12,865 nt of DNA from an uncultured Eubacteriales bacterium (lineage in GTDB: Bacteria; Bacillota; Clostridia; Lachnospirales; CAG-274), in assembly GCA_902495025.1 (NCBI GenBank), contig CABUWB010000027.1, positions 1 to 12,865 on the forward strand, given 5' to 3'. Positions within the stretch are counted from its first letter, which is position 1; each line of letters opens with the position of its first letter. The notes beneath the pieces were generated by a model. The model had not been told where the DNA came from. It did no database searches and saw nothing but the letters and a program-made list of their open reading frames with translations. This document shows positions 1 through 8,537 of this stretch, in pieces. The translations under genes were made by a program, and so were the position numbers.

Positions 1-1742
1 CTTGTATAAACGTCCACCTTGACATCAAGGTTGCCGTCGCTGATTTGCGCAAGCGACCTGTTCACCCTTTGTATATTGTTTACCACCAGCAGCTTGATAA
101 GCACATATATCAGCACAAATAAAATTGCAAATACAAGAAATTCCATAAAAATTATAAGCAGTATGGATATATTTCTCGACAGCATTGCCTCGGCTGTAGG
201 TATTGCCGCAACCACATAATAGCCGTCGCCCTGCTGATACATACAGTAATGCTCCGTTCCGTCAAGGTCATTTGTAAAGCACTCTTCCGGCTTATGCTCT
301 TTAAGGGGCAGATTTAAGGTGTCCTTTGGAATATCGTCTTTATTTTTAAGGCTTTCATCATTGTAAACGGACTTATCGGTTACGCCCAGTATAGGGAAGC
401 CGCCCTTTTCGTCCTCCTTATCATAACAGACATATATTACACCGCTCTTGCCTACCCTGCGGCTGCCTGTATTGGTAGGGATAAGATATTCCAGCTCGTC
501 CCTCAGATTTTCAGCCGTATAGCCAATCTGCACAAAGCCGTCTGCCTTGGATACATAGCAGTCCTCGGTAATTTTTATGCCCACATATTTCAGCTTGTTA
601 TCCTCACTGTAGGAGGTTGAGCGGTAGTCCTGCAAATAATAATCGGACTTGCTCATATTTTCATAAAAGTCCAGTGCCTGCGCATTGCTTGCAGACTGCG
701 AGGACATATCAAAGCCTATATAATTGCTCACGTTTGAGTAAACAATAATGCCCTGCGGATTTACAACGTTTATTTCCTTAACCTGCATAGAGTCAGCATA
801 GCTTGCAAGGTAGGCATTAATATCCTTATTATCAGCCTTTCCGTCGCCGTTAAGGTCAGGTATATTATCCTGTTTAAGCCCTGTTATTGACGGCATATTC
901 TCACCCAAATCGTAATACGTTGTCTGATATGCAAGGGCATACAGGTAATCATCTATACCAAGTGAAAATGCTGACTTTATATCCTCAATACTGTGGGTCA
1001 AAGTCATTGACACATCATTTTCGGCAAGCTTTGTCTGTATGCTTATTGTCAGCAGACCTGTTACCATAAAGGTTACGGTTACTGCAATAAGCAGGCAGCC
1101 CTGTACGGTATTTGCGATTTTACGCTCCTTTTTTTCCATTATCAGCCTTTCCCTGCGGATAAAGGTAGAGAAAAATACCGCTGCTGCCGCCGACAGACCG
1201 TTCATAACAATCATCGGCATAAAGCATTTGCTTACCACGTCAAACGCTTTTGCAATCTCCGACATATTGGTAAGAAACACCATAAGCAGATGTATAATTT
1301 CTATTACCGCTGCGGTAAACAGTGCGTAAATAAATGATGGCGTTTTGTCGCTGAAAATAATTCTGCGGAAAAGTGCCGCTATAAGACCCGACAGCACCGT
1401 TGCCACAGCACAGGCAACCGCCGTAAACTCGCCTGCACCCCAAAGTACAGCAACAAGTCTTTCAATACCGCCTATCACGCCCGCAATTATGCCTGCATAA
1501 GCGCCGAATATAAGACCTGCACAGATGGGGGCGGCATCCCTTACGTTAATTACAGCTCCGTTTATGCTTACGCCAAACTCTGTACCGCAAACCGCCACAA
1601 GCCCGAATATTATACCAATAATAATCTGCTTTGCAATATCCTTTGTTTTATCAAACAGCTTTGCCCTTTCAAGCACGCACAGAAATACTGTTGCCGCAAC
1701 AGGCAATGCTGCCGTACTTATTAATTCCAGAATAACCTCCAC
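1..1742 (-). CDS. 5TMR-LYT-type membrane sensor with Cache-like domain and HAMP (partial, C-terminus beyond left edge); possible SpoIIE/PP2C phosphatase
   Basis: The open frame starts at a GTG at 1742 behind an AAGGAAGG ribosome site and stays open to base 1, giving 580 residues without the C-terminus. Residues about 8-195 hold a set of hydrophobic helices with the motif NVRDAAPICAGLIFG followed by GIIAGVIGGIER, which I recognise as the 5TMR-LYT sensor membrane type. A further helix lies at about 212-236. An extracytoplasmic region of about 280 residues follows, with Cache-like strands (VNPQGIIVYSN at 327-337, then IGFD; GKSGVIYV at 431-438). Next come a helix at about 525-551 and the beginning of a HAMP linker (NRSLAQISDGNLDVKV). 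The sensor region contains a perfect EF-hand/dockerin-like loop, DLNGDGKADNKD, at residues 296-307. In Clostridia this architecture often ends in a SpoIIE/RsbU-type PP2C phosphatase, but histidine kinase or GGDEF outputs also occur and the output is not visible here. The STAS gene upstream in the same operon favours the phosphatase. The gene begins 27 bp after the giant surface protein gene ends. Confidence 0.85.
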   Translation of the reverse strand, partial: MEVILELISTAALPVAATVFLCVLERAKLFDKTKDIAKQIIIGIIFGLVAVCGTEFGVSINGAVINVRDAAPICAGLIFGAYAGIIAGVIGGIERLVAVLWGAGEFTAVACAVATVLSGLIAALFRRIIFSDKTPSFIYALFTAAVIEIIHLLMVFLTNMSEIAKAFDVVSKCFMPMIVMNGLSAAAAVFFSTFIRRERLIMEKKERKIANTVQGCLLIAVTVTFMVTGLLTISIQTKLAENDVSMTLTHSIEDIKSAFSLGIDDYLYALAYQTTYYDLGENMPSITGLKQDNIPDLNGDGKADNKDINAYLASYADSMQVKEINVVNPQGIIVYSNVSNYIGFDMSSQSASNAQALDFYENMSKSDYYLQDYRSTSYSEDNKLKYVGIKITEDCYVSKADGFVQIGYTAENLRDELEYLIPTNTGSRRVGKSGVIYVCYDKEDEKGGFPILGVTDKSVYNDESLKNKDDIPKDTLNLPLKEHKPEECFTNDLDGTEHYCMYQQGDGYYVVAAIPTAEAMLSRNISILLIIFMEFLVFAILFVLIYVLIKLLVVNNIQRVNRSLAQISDGNLDVKVDVYT

Positions 1743-1769
1743 AGCTCCACCTTCCTTTCAGCTGTATTT

Positions 1770-4700
1770 TCAAACCTGTTTTTCTGTATCAATTATATCG
1801 GTATACGCCGCAGCAGTGGTTACGTCATAGCTCCACTGCTCCAGCTGCGTTTTGGCAAGATATAAAAATACTATGAGTATATGGGTACCTATAAAAGCTA
1901 TTAAAAACCACATAATATGCTTTTTAGCCTTATCCCTTTCCTGTGTGTCAGACGCCTTTGACATTTTAACGCCCAGATGTACACAGTAGAGCAGAGCAAG
2001 CGCATAAACTATGGCAAACACGCTTTTAAGTGCTACCGTAAGCAGATTTACAGGTGCCTCCAGCAGCTCACCAAACGGACCCTCAAGACGTATGTCCGCA
2101 TCATAAAGGCTGCCTGTGCTTGTATCGAAAAAGCTCTTGTAATCCTCGGGCGTTTCACCCTCTGCCCTTTTAACGTCATACTGCAATACATAGAGGTGCG
2201 CCTCGTAAATATCGTTTTCATTTACCTCTCTTGTCTGCACCTCGGTTGTGGTTTCGGTATTGCCCTCATAATAGGTTGTAACCTCGGTTGAGCCTTCCGC
2301 TTTTTCCTCGGCTATAATCATATCCTCACTCTTGTAGCCAAGCAGAATAACATTTCCTTTTTCATCTGACCATGAATTATAGAAGGAGCCTGACATACCG
2401 ATGCCAACCTTATCATTCTCCTTGCTTACCTCTTTTTCAATAGTACCGTTTCTTGAGGTTTTAAGCGTTATTTTATATGGCTGATAGCCGTTTTCCAAAG
2501 TGGTTGTGAAAAGCTGGTTTACACCTGTTAACCTTGTATGGTCATACTCCAGAAAATGCACGTCCTCATCGGATACATTGTAGGTACCCGAATAACCGAC
2601 AACATTTTTGGTATCAACCGTTATTTTTTTGTTCACCTGTTTATAGGCAATCATAAACCACTTTTTATTGCCGCTGAACAGCAGCAGGTCATAGCCGTTA
2701 TTGCTGCCGTAGGCAACGTTTTCAAGCTCCTCAATACCCGAGTTTTTAATCTCATCGGCTATTTTGTTATTAAGGGCGGTAACATTTACGTCAGCCTGCG
2801 TACCCATAGGCACGATAAAGGCATCATTTCCGCTTACGCCAAGGCAGAAATTGGAGTTCATCTGGTACAGCTCATAAGGTGTGCTTGACGCATTTGACAT
2901 TACATCACCCTTAATAAGCGAGGTGTTCCAGTCCACTATCTGATATGAGGTTTTTATACTCTTTCTTTTAATTACAATGGCAGAGCTTAAGTCCTTATCA
3001 ATATTAATATCGTCCTTAATAAGCCAGTCCGTATTGTTGTATTCATCAACATAGGTCTGCCTTTCCCCTGCATTTTTTGCCTTTGCGGCATTGTACACAA
3101 GCCTGTTTATGGTGTCCGCCTCGTAGCACTTTTGCTTATAGGTATCCACATAATACCTGTCGTCCCTTAGAGCAACGGTAAGCCCCTTTGTCTGTGCCGA
3201 CTTTATTTCACCTGCCGCCTTTTCCCTCTGCTCATAATAGGTCTTTGCCTCGTCAAGCAGACGGGTAATATCATCACATATATCAAGTGCCGCCTTGTAG
3301 CCTGTGTTGTAATCCGATGTAATGTCCTTATCCACATTTTCATCTTCAACCTTGATTGCACTCTGCTGCTCATCATCCAAGCTGCCGTTTCCTAAAAGCC
3401 TGTCGTTTGCAATATCGTTTATGCTGTCATAATGCCCTTTCAGCGTACCCATATAGGAATACAGCTTGGAATAGCCTGCATATACGGCTTTAAGCACATT
3501 GGTATCCACCGCCTCTGTGGTACTTTCCGTAGTAGACTCCGTATTTTCATACACGTTGCCCTGTGAGCTTTGTCCCTTTGCAATTGTATAGGTTTTTGAA
3601 GGCGTACCGTCAGCATTGTAATCACTAAGCTCGGTAATGCCGTACTCGTCAAGCAGCAGGGTATAAACGGCATTCTGCACATCCTCAACACTGACATCAC
3701 AAATTTCCTTATCCTCGCCGTCCTGCTGTATTACAACCTTTTCAAACTTATTTAAAAGTGAGTTGTAAATATTTTCACAGTCCTTAATGACAGCCGAATA
3801 GGTCAGCTTTTTGACGGCATTTGCACCCATTGCCGCATAATGGCTTTTAACGCTGCTTTCAATAAGGTTTTTATTTACATTGTCCTTATCCGCCTGCTCC
3901 TGCGTTACCTGCTCGGTCTGTGCGCTTTTAATGCCTGCATGATAATTAATTGAGCTTGTCAGGTCGCAGTAAAAGCGGTTTCTGTGCTCATAGAGGTATA
4001 CAAGGCTGTCATAGTTTGTACCGTACTTTTCCCTTGTAGGGCTGTTAAGCAGGGCGATATACATATTTTCCAGTATGCGGTTTATGCTCTCGTCGCTGTT
4101 AAGGTACTTTATGTTGTCAATAACCTTATCTGCACTTGACCTGTATGGGTCAACATCAACAAGTGATGTATATGCCGTAATATATTCATCGGCATTTTTT
4201 ATAATATCGTCATACAGCTTGTAATTATCCGCAAGGAAATCAGCAGTAACCGCCTTGCCCTCCCACTTAAGGTCAATATAAAAGCTTGTGTCGGTGTACT
4301 TGTTTTTAAGCTGTACCAGTTTATCCTTAAGTGCCTGAAGCTCTGCCTGCTTTGCAGGTATCAGATTAACGTCATAATCGTTAAGGGTTTTAATGTAATT
4401 ACTTCTTGCAGCGAGGTTTGCTATTATCTGCCCGCCTGCTTCGGTAGCGCAGTAATCCCCCGCATTTTTCATGGTTTTTGCCGAATAGAGCATTGTAGAA
4501 ATGCGGTTATTGATACTTGTATACTGATTATAGAATGAGGCAAAATTACTGTTTATTCTTTTTAAATAATCTATCTTTTCCTCCTGTGTTTTATAATAAG
4601 ATGATATTCCAATCCCTGGTGTACCAATTTGAGCATAAATATCACTCATATAATTATTCATATGTTCAAGAGTTGATATATCTATACCCGAAAAAGCGCT

Positions 4701-7193
4701 TATGCTTTTGGTATCATTAATATCAAGACAGAGCTTTCCGTTATCAGCCCCGGACATGGACGATACAATTGCAATTTCCATGCTTTTATTTCTGATTAAC
4801 GGATTAAGCTGAATTTTAAGAGTATGGTACAGTACATTTGCTTCATTAGCATTGTCTGTTTTGCTATACAGCACCTGCTTAAACAATCTCCATTGTTTAT
4901 TGATAACCGATACATTTTTGCTATATTGTATAATCGGATAGGATACTTTATATTGCCCTGCAATATATTTAAGCTCCTGCTCCGCATATGTTGTATTGGT
5001 TAAATAGCTTTTGTTATCCGTAGCAGAGCCATATACAAAGCTTACATAGTCCTTAACCAGTGAAAAAATCTCATTGCTTGTAATAGTTTTTGGTTCTTCA
5101 CTCCATGCCAGGGTTTCATAAAGCTGCTTATAATAGCCCGTATCCTCATCAATGGTTTTATCGCTTATTGCAAAATCACCCGTCAGTTTATCGGCAAGGG
5201 CGTTTGTATCGGCAGCATTCTGTTCAACAGTCTGCTGCAGCTCATCTCTTTTTGAAATAAGCTCGTCAAGCTCCTGCTGTGTTTTGTCAATCTGCTCACA
5301 GCATTCCTTAATATCCTTAAACTGTGCCTTAAAATCGTTAAGGCTGTCTAAGGTATACTGCTTTGGCACTACATAAGCGCCTGTTTTTTCCTCCTTGTCA
5401 AAGGCTGCAATATTATCATCATATTCCTTTTGATAATTCTTTTTAAGCTGCTTGAAATAGGAGTCTATTTCCGCAGTATTGCTTATGGAAAGCACCTCTA
5501 TATCCTCTGCGGTCTGTGTGCCCGATTTTTGTGCAAGGTTGATATTTAAGGTAATATATTTTGAGGCAATCTCCTTTTCGATATACTCCTCCTGCTCCTC
5601 ATCGTCCTCTTCCGCCTTTTTGTCCTTTTCCTCCAGCTCACTCTCGTCAACGCCGTCGGGAGTAGAGTCCTCTGTGCGTGAGTTTACGTCCTTTGCATAC
5701 TGGTCAAAGTCCTCTATAGGCTCCATTTTGTCCTCCTCCTCTATTTTGGAGGTAGGTGTAACCATCATCTGCACCACAAGGGAATACTTATTTCCACTCT
5801 TGTCACTGCCGTACCTTGTAAGCAGCATATCATTTATGCTGTAGGTATAATCGGTAAGCAGGGTAAAATCGGGAGATATATTTATTGTAATTGTGCCGTC
5901 AGCCGAGCCTTTGTAGGTTTTAGGCGCAAGCACAATCCAGCTTGTTTCCTGCACCTTAAATTTAAAGGTATTTGTAAGCTGCCATTGATTTTTGCCCGTT
6001 GCCTGATAGGTATAATTGCTAAAGTCCTCAATACCCGTACTATGCTTGTAGGATAACCAGCCGGAGGAGGTCTTTTTATAGCCCGAATAGGCACTCTCCA
6101 CCTGTTCTTTGACAAAGTCCTCCATATTGATAAACTCGCTGTTAATACGGCTTTTATCGGCGGTACTGCCATGCAGGTTACTTAAATATTTCGCATTCGG
6201 CACCGAATTTTTTTTTCGTGTTGTCATTTTACTGAGCCACGTATCTACCCAGCCAGCACTTGTATTGCTGTAGCTTACGTCGCCTGTTACACCATAAGCA
6301 ACCCTGCAGTAGCCAATATCTGCAAGGGTATTTTTAAAGGTAATGCTGTTAAAGAGGTCCTGCAATTTGTAATAATAAACCTCATTTGAGCCATAGCTCT
6401 TGGTGTTCTCATTATAGCTGTAAACAAGTATTTTTTCGTTATGGCATACGGTGAGTGCGGAGTCGTTAAGGTTGGTTACAAGGTTATACTTGCCAACGTC
6501 AAGGTCTGCAACAGTACAGGCGTCCGCATCACAGTATAAAATTTTACACTCGTCCTTGCCTATTTCATGCTCCATTACAACGGTTGCAACCTTAAAATCC
6601 GAGTCGTCAACCGTTTTTTTATTCTCCTCGACCTTAAGGCGGATATTGTCCTCAGCGGCAGTTGTGGTTTCCGTACTGTCCTCGGTATCTGTTTTTTCAC
6701 CCTTGCCTAAAACAACATTGTTAAAGTAGTCGTCCACCACCTCATACTCAACATCATAGTCGTATGGCTCATAGTCAAAGTCGTAATTTGCGCCGTAGTC
6801 TGCCCTATAGGTGGTCTGAAAGCCGTAGAGAATGACTGCGCCGCTGTAATCGGTTATATTGCCTTTAGCGTCCTTTGTAATTTTGGCGTTGGACTGGTTT
6901 ATGCCTATTACCCTAAAATTTTTAAGATACTCGCCGTCGCAGTATTCGGGCGGTATATAAAAGACCCTGTCATCACTTGCAACCAGCTTTGGCGGACCCG
7001 AATAGCCGCCCGTAACCTGATTAAGGACATCATAGTTATATTCAATTTTTTCTTCCTCCTCCTGCACAGACGTACCGCCCTCGGGAGGAGTATAATTTTT
7101 AATAACATCACTGCCGCCGCTTAAAAGAGAAATTGTAAGCACCGTAAGCACTATGCCTAAAGCTATTTTAAACTTTAATGCTTTTTTATTCAT
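1770..7193 (-). CDS. Giant (1807 aa) surface protein with C-terminal VirB2/TrbC-like two-helix domain
   Basis: The ATG at 7193 is preceded by AAAGGAG at good spacing. The N-terminus is a lysine-rich stub followed by one hydrophobic segment (about 9-25), a signal anchor or signal peptide. The large middle part has no domain I recognise. Visible in it are a Tyr/Asp-rich stretch (129-158), three Thr/Glu-rich linkers (168-180, 1216-1232, 1633-1654), a strongly acidic segment (484-540), a heptad-like coiled coil (about 573-670) and another helical, Lys/Gln/Leu-rich stretch (about 945-970). Residues about 1715-1744 and 1759-1780 are membrane helices joined by a positive loop (SKASDTQERDKAKKH). The whole C-terminus from about 1705 aligns with the 117-residue pilin-like protein of the same operon. 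The positive-inside rule puts the loop in the cytoplasm and the approximately 1690-residue middle part outside the cell. A role as a conjugative adhesin, mating-channel component or tip-tethered pilin variant is inferred. An A9 run lies in the message at codons 326-329, and residues about 699-878 are encoded by unusually AT-rich DNA. Confidence 0.9.
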   Translation of the reverse strand: MNKKALKFKIALGIVLTVLTISLLSGGSDVIKNYTPPEGGTSVQEEEEKIEYNYDVLNQVTGGYSGPPKLVASDDRVFYIPPEYCDGEYLKNFRVIGINQSNAKITKDAKGNITDYSGAVILYGFQTTYRADYGANYDFDYEPYDYDVEYEVVDDYFNNVVLGKGEKTDTEDSTETTTAAEDNIRLKVEENKKTVDDSDFKVATVVMEHEIGKDECKILYCDADACTVADLDVGKYNLVTNLNDSALTVCHNEKILVYSYNENTKSYGSNEVYYYKLQDLFNSITFKNTLADIGYCRVAYGVTGDVSYSNTSAGWVDTWLSKMTTRKKNSVPNAKYLSNLHGSTADKSRINSEFINMEDFVKEQVESAYSGYKKTSSGWLSYKHSTGIEDFSNYTYQATGKNQWQLTNTFKFKVQETSWIVLAPKTYKGSADGTITINISPDFTLLTDYTYSINDMLLTRYGSDKSGNKYSLVVQMMVTPTSKIEEEDKMEPIEDFDQYAKDVNSRTEDSTPDGVDESELEEKDKKAEEDDEEQEEYIEKEIASKYITLNINLAQKSGTQTAEDIEVLSISNTAEIDSYFKQLKKNYQKEYDDNIAAFDKEEKTGAYVVPKQYTLDSLNDFKAQFKDIKECCEQIDKTQQELDELISKRDELQQTVEQNAADTNALADKLTGDFAISDKTIDEDTGYYKQLYETLAWSEEPKTITSNEIFSLVKDYVSFVYGSATDNKSYLTNTTYAEQELKYIAGQYKVSYPIIQYSKNVSVINKQWRLFKQVLYSKTDNANEANVLYHTLKIQLNPLIRNKSMEIAIVSSMSGADNGKLCLDINDTKSISAFSGIDISTLEHMNNYMSDIYAQIGTPGIGISSYYKTQEEKIDYLKRINSNFASFYNQYTSINNRISTMLYSAKTMKNAGDYCATEAGGQIIANLAARSNYIKTLNDYDVNLIPAKQAELQALKDKLVQLKNKYTDTSFYIDLKWEGKAVTADFLADNYKLYDDIIKNADEYITAYTSLVDVDPYRSSADKVIDNIKYLNSDESINRILENMYIALLNSPTREKYGTNYDSLVYLYEHRNRFYCDLTSSINYHAGIKSAQTEQVTQEQADKDNVNKNLIESSVKSHYAAMGANAVKKLTYSAVIKDCENIYNSLLNKFEKVVIQQDGEDKEICDVSVEDVQNAVYTLLLDEYGITELSDYNADGTPSKTYTIAKGQSSQGNVYENTESTTESTTEAVDTNVLKAVYAGYSKLYSYMGTLKGHYDSINDIANDRLLGNGSLDDEQQSAIKVEDENVDKDITSDYNTGYKAALDICDDITRLLDEAKTYYEQREKAAGEIKSAQTKGLTVALRDDRYYVDTYKQKCYEADTINRLVYNAAKAKNAGERQTYVDEYNNTDWLIKDDINIDKDLSSAIVIKRKSIKTSYQIVDWNTSLIKGDVMSNASSTPYELYQMNSNFCLGVSGNDAFIVPMGTQADVNVTALNNKIADEIKNSGIEELENVAYGSNNGYDLLLFSGNKKWFMIAYKQVNKKITVDTKNVVGYSGTYNVSDEDVHFLEYDHTRLTGVNQLFTTTLENGYQPYKITLKTSRNGTIEKEVSKENDKVGIGMSGSFYNSWSDEKGNVILLGYKSEDMIIAEEKAEGSTEVTTYYEGNTETTTEVQTREVNENDIYEAHLYVLQYDVKRAEGETPEDYKSFFDTSTGSLYDADIRLEGPFGELLEAPVNLLTVALKSVFAIVYALALLYCVHLGVKMSKASDTQERDKAKKHIMWFLIAFIGTHILIVFLYLAKTQLEQWSYDVTTAAAYTDIIDTEKQV

Positions 7194-7228
7194 GCCTATC
7201 TCTCCTTTCCCTTTGGCGTTTCATACTG

Positions 7229-8209
7229 TTATTTGCCCAGTGTTCTTTCCTTTACAGGTTCCTTTTTAACCCTTTCAACAGGCTTTAATTCCGCCTTTTC
7301 GGGGCTGCGCTCTTTTATAATTTCATCAAGTGTTTTGCGTACAACTTTTGGCTTTTGTGCATAAAGTGCCTCTGTCTTTTTCTGAAAAACCTCAAAACAC
7401 CTGTCAAGCTTCTGTGCCGCCTGTGCAATATGCTCCTGTGTCATTTCCCTGCTCTGGTTATACGCATCTTTCATATTTCTGCTTACATAATTATCGGCAC
7501 TTTGCCTTGCATGCTCTGCCACAGCGGTCAAAAGCTCCGCCCTTTCGCTTAACGCCCCATAACCGCTGTCCGTTTTAGGGGTATTGGCAAGCTTGTCATT
7601 AAGGCTGACTGCCGCATTTTCAATATCCTGTATATGCCTTGCTGACTGAATTTCCTGTATGTTTGGATATTTTCTTCTCAGCTCGTCAAGGTAGTCCTGC
7701 TTAAACTCATGCTCAGCACGATATTCGTCATATCTGAATTCCTTAATTTTATCCATCTCAGCCTTTTGTGCGGCTTTAATAGTCTTATGTACTCTTTCCC
7801 TCTCCAGCTTTTCCCGCTTTTCCTGCTCGAGCTTTTGGCTGTTTTCCTCCTCCTCGGCAATAACACTGCGCCACATCTGCACATCATCAAGATACTGTTC
7901 AAGCGCAGGGGTCATGTCAGAGTCCCCCATAAGCGCTTCTATATCGGCAAGTGCGCCCTTCATATCGGAGAGCGTTTCAAGATACTCCCTGCTGAAAGGC
8001 TTTTGCTTTAGGTCAAAATAATCTGCGGCATAGCCGGAGAGAATATTATCATCAGCCATATCATCGAGGGCATTACAGCCCTTTGCAAGCATAAAAAGCT
8101 GCACCTCTATACCTGTTACCATTGTGCTTCCGTTTGCAATAGTATGCACAGGCACGCCCTTTTTCTTTGCTATAAGCTCATAAAGTTTTTTGCTGTCAAT
8201 TGAAATCAA
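7229..8209 (-). CDS. Unrecognised cytoplasmic coiled-coil protein (326 aa)
   Basis: I do not recognise a family. The frame begins at a TTG (8209) with AAGGGG nine bases upstream. An in-frame TGA lies just upstream, so no longer start exists, while M30 is a possible later start. There is no signal peptide or membrane helix. Residues about 110-175 are rich in Glu, Lys and Arg (EEEENSQKLEQEKREKLERE) and should form a long charged helix; a second helical, Gln/Ala-rich part spans about 215-285. The C-terminal 35 residues are basic and begin with RKTLDEIIK, a motif that recurs as RRITLDELIS in the 114-residue protein of this operon. The gene lies 22 bp after the STAS gene and 35 bp before the giant surface protein gene. 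A cytoplasmic accessory or scaffold role in the transfer machine is only an inference from position. Confidence 0.85.
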   Translation of the reverse strand: MISIDSKKLYELIAKKKGVPVHTIANGSTMVTGIEVQLFMLAKGCNALDDMADDNILSGYAADYFDLKQKPFSREYLETLSDMKGALADIEALMGDSDMTPALEQYLDDVQMWRSVIAEEEENSQKLEQEKREKLERERVHKTIKAAQKAEMDKIKEFRYDEYRAEHEFKQDYLDELRRKYPNIQEIQSARHIQDIENAAVSLNDKLANTPKTDSGYGALSERAELLTAVAEHARQSADNYVSRNMKDAYNQSREMTQEHIAQAAQKLDRCFEVFQKKTEALYAQKPKVVRKTLDEIIKERSPEKAELKPVERVKKEPVKERTLGK

Positions 8210-8231
8210 ACCCCATCACCCCTTAATAATA

Positions 8232-8537
8232 TCAGCTAAGATTAATTATTGATGAAAAGCTGGTTATTTCAAACACGTCCTTAACACCCTCGTTTGCGCC
8301 TGTAAGATACATGGTATAGCCCTTTGCGTTGCATACCTTCTGCGCCATTAAAAATGCCCTGAGGGTAGCAGAGCATACATACTCCACGCTTTTAAGGTCA
8401 AACTCAAACTCGGTACAGCCCTGCTCCACCGCCTTGTCAAACTCCGTTTTTACGCAGCCGCTTGACGGTGTATCGGCTCTGCCCTTCAGAACAATAACCG
8501 CCTTTTTATCATTTACATTCAAGTCAGCCTTCAACAT
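8232..8537 (-). CDS. STAS-domain protein, anti-sigma factor antagonist-like (101 aa)
   Basis: This is a single STAS domain of the SpoIIAA/RsbV/BtrV type. Visible are the opening strand (KKAVIVLKGRAD), the signature EFDLKSVEYVCSATLRAFLMAQK at about 45-67, the strand YTMYLTG and the final helix VKDVFEITSFSSI. In the family, a serine in the D-S-S-G or S-S-A-G-L-R segment is phosphorylated by a kinase/anti-sigma factor and dephosphorylated by a PP2C phosphatase. Here S56 aligns with that serine, while the preceding residue is Cys55 and the usual glycine is Thr58. The frame extends upstream to 8573, but I place the start at ATG 8537. It has GGAGG at 8548-8552 with a nine-base spacer, and the protein then starts directly at the first STAS strand. 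The gene overlaps the end of the coupling protein gene by 14 bp, so translation is probably coupled. The partner kinase is not in view. Confidence 0.92.
   Translation of the reverse strand: MLKADLNVNDKKAVIVLKGRADTPSSGCVKTEFDKAVEQGCTEFEFDLKSVEYVCSATLRAFLMAQKVCNAKGYTMYLTGANEGVKDVFEITSFSSIINLS

Noticed and set aside
822..857. Dockerin module that would place the sensor in a cellulosome
   Set aside because: Only one 12-residue loop is present, not the paired repeats of a type I dockerin, and it sits inside a membrane sensor rather than at a terminus.
1525..2888. Plus-strand open frames of about 100 codons (1525-1830, 1977-2291, 2538-2888)
   Set aside because: They are antisense to the sensor and giant protein genes, whose frames are long and coherent; the products look like shadow translations.
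2232..3548. TTE/STE-rich segments (3498-3548, 2232-2297) as nucleotide tandem repeats
   Set aside because: The codons vary and the similarity is only in amino-acid composition; they are better seen as flexible protein linkers.
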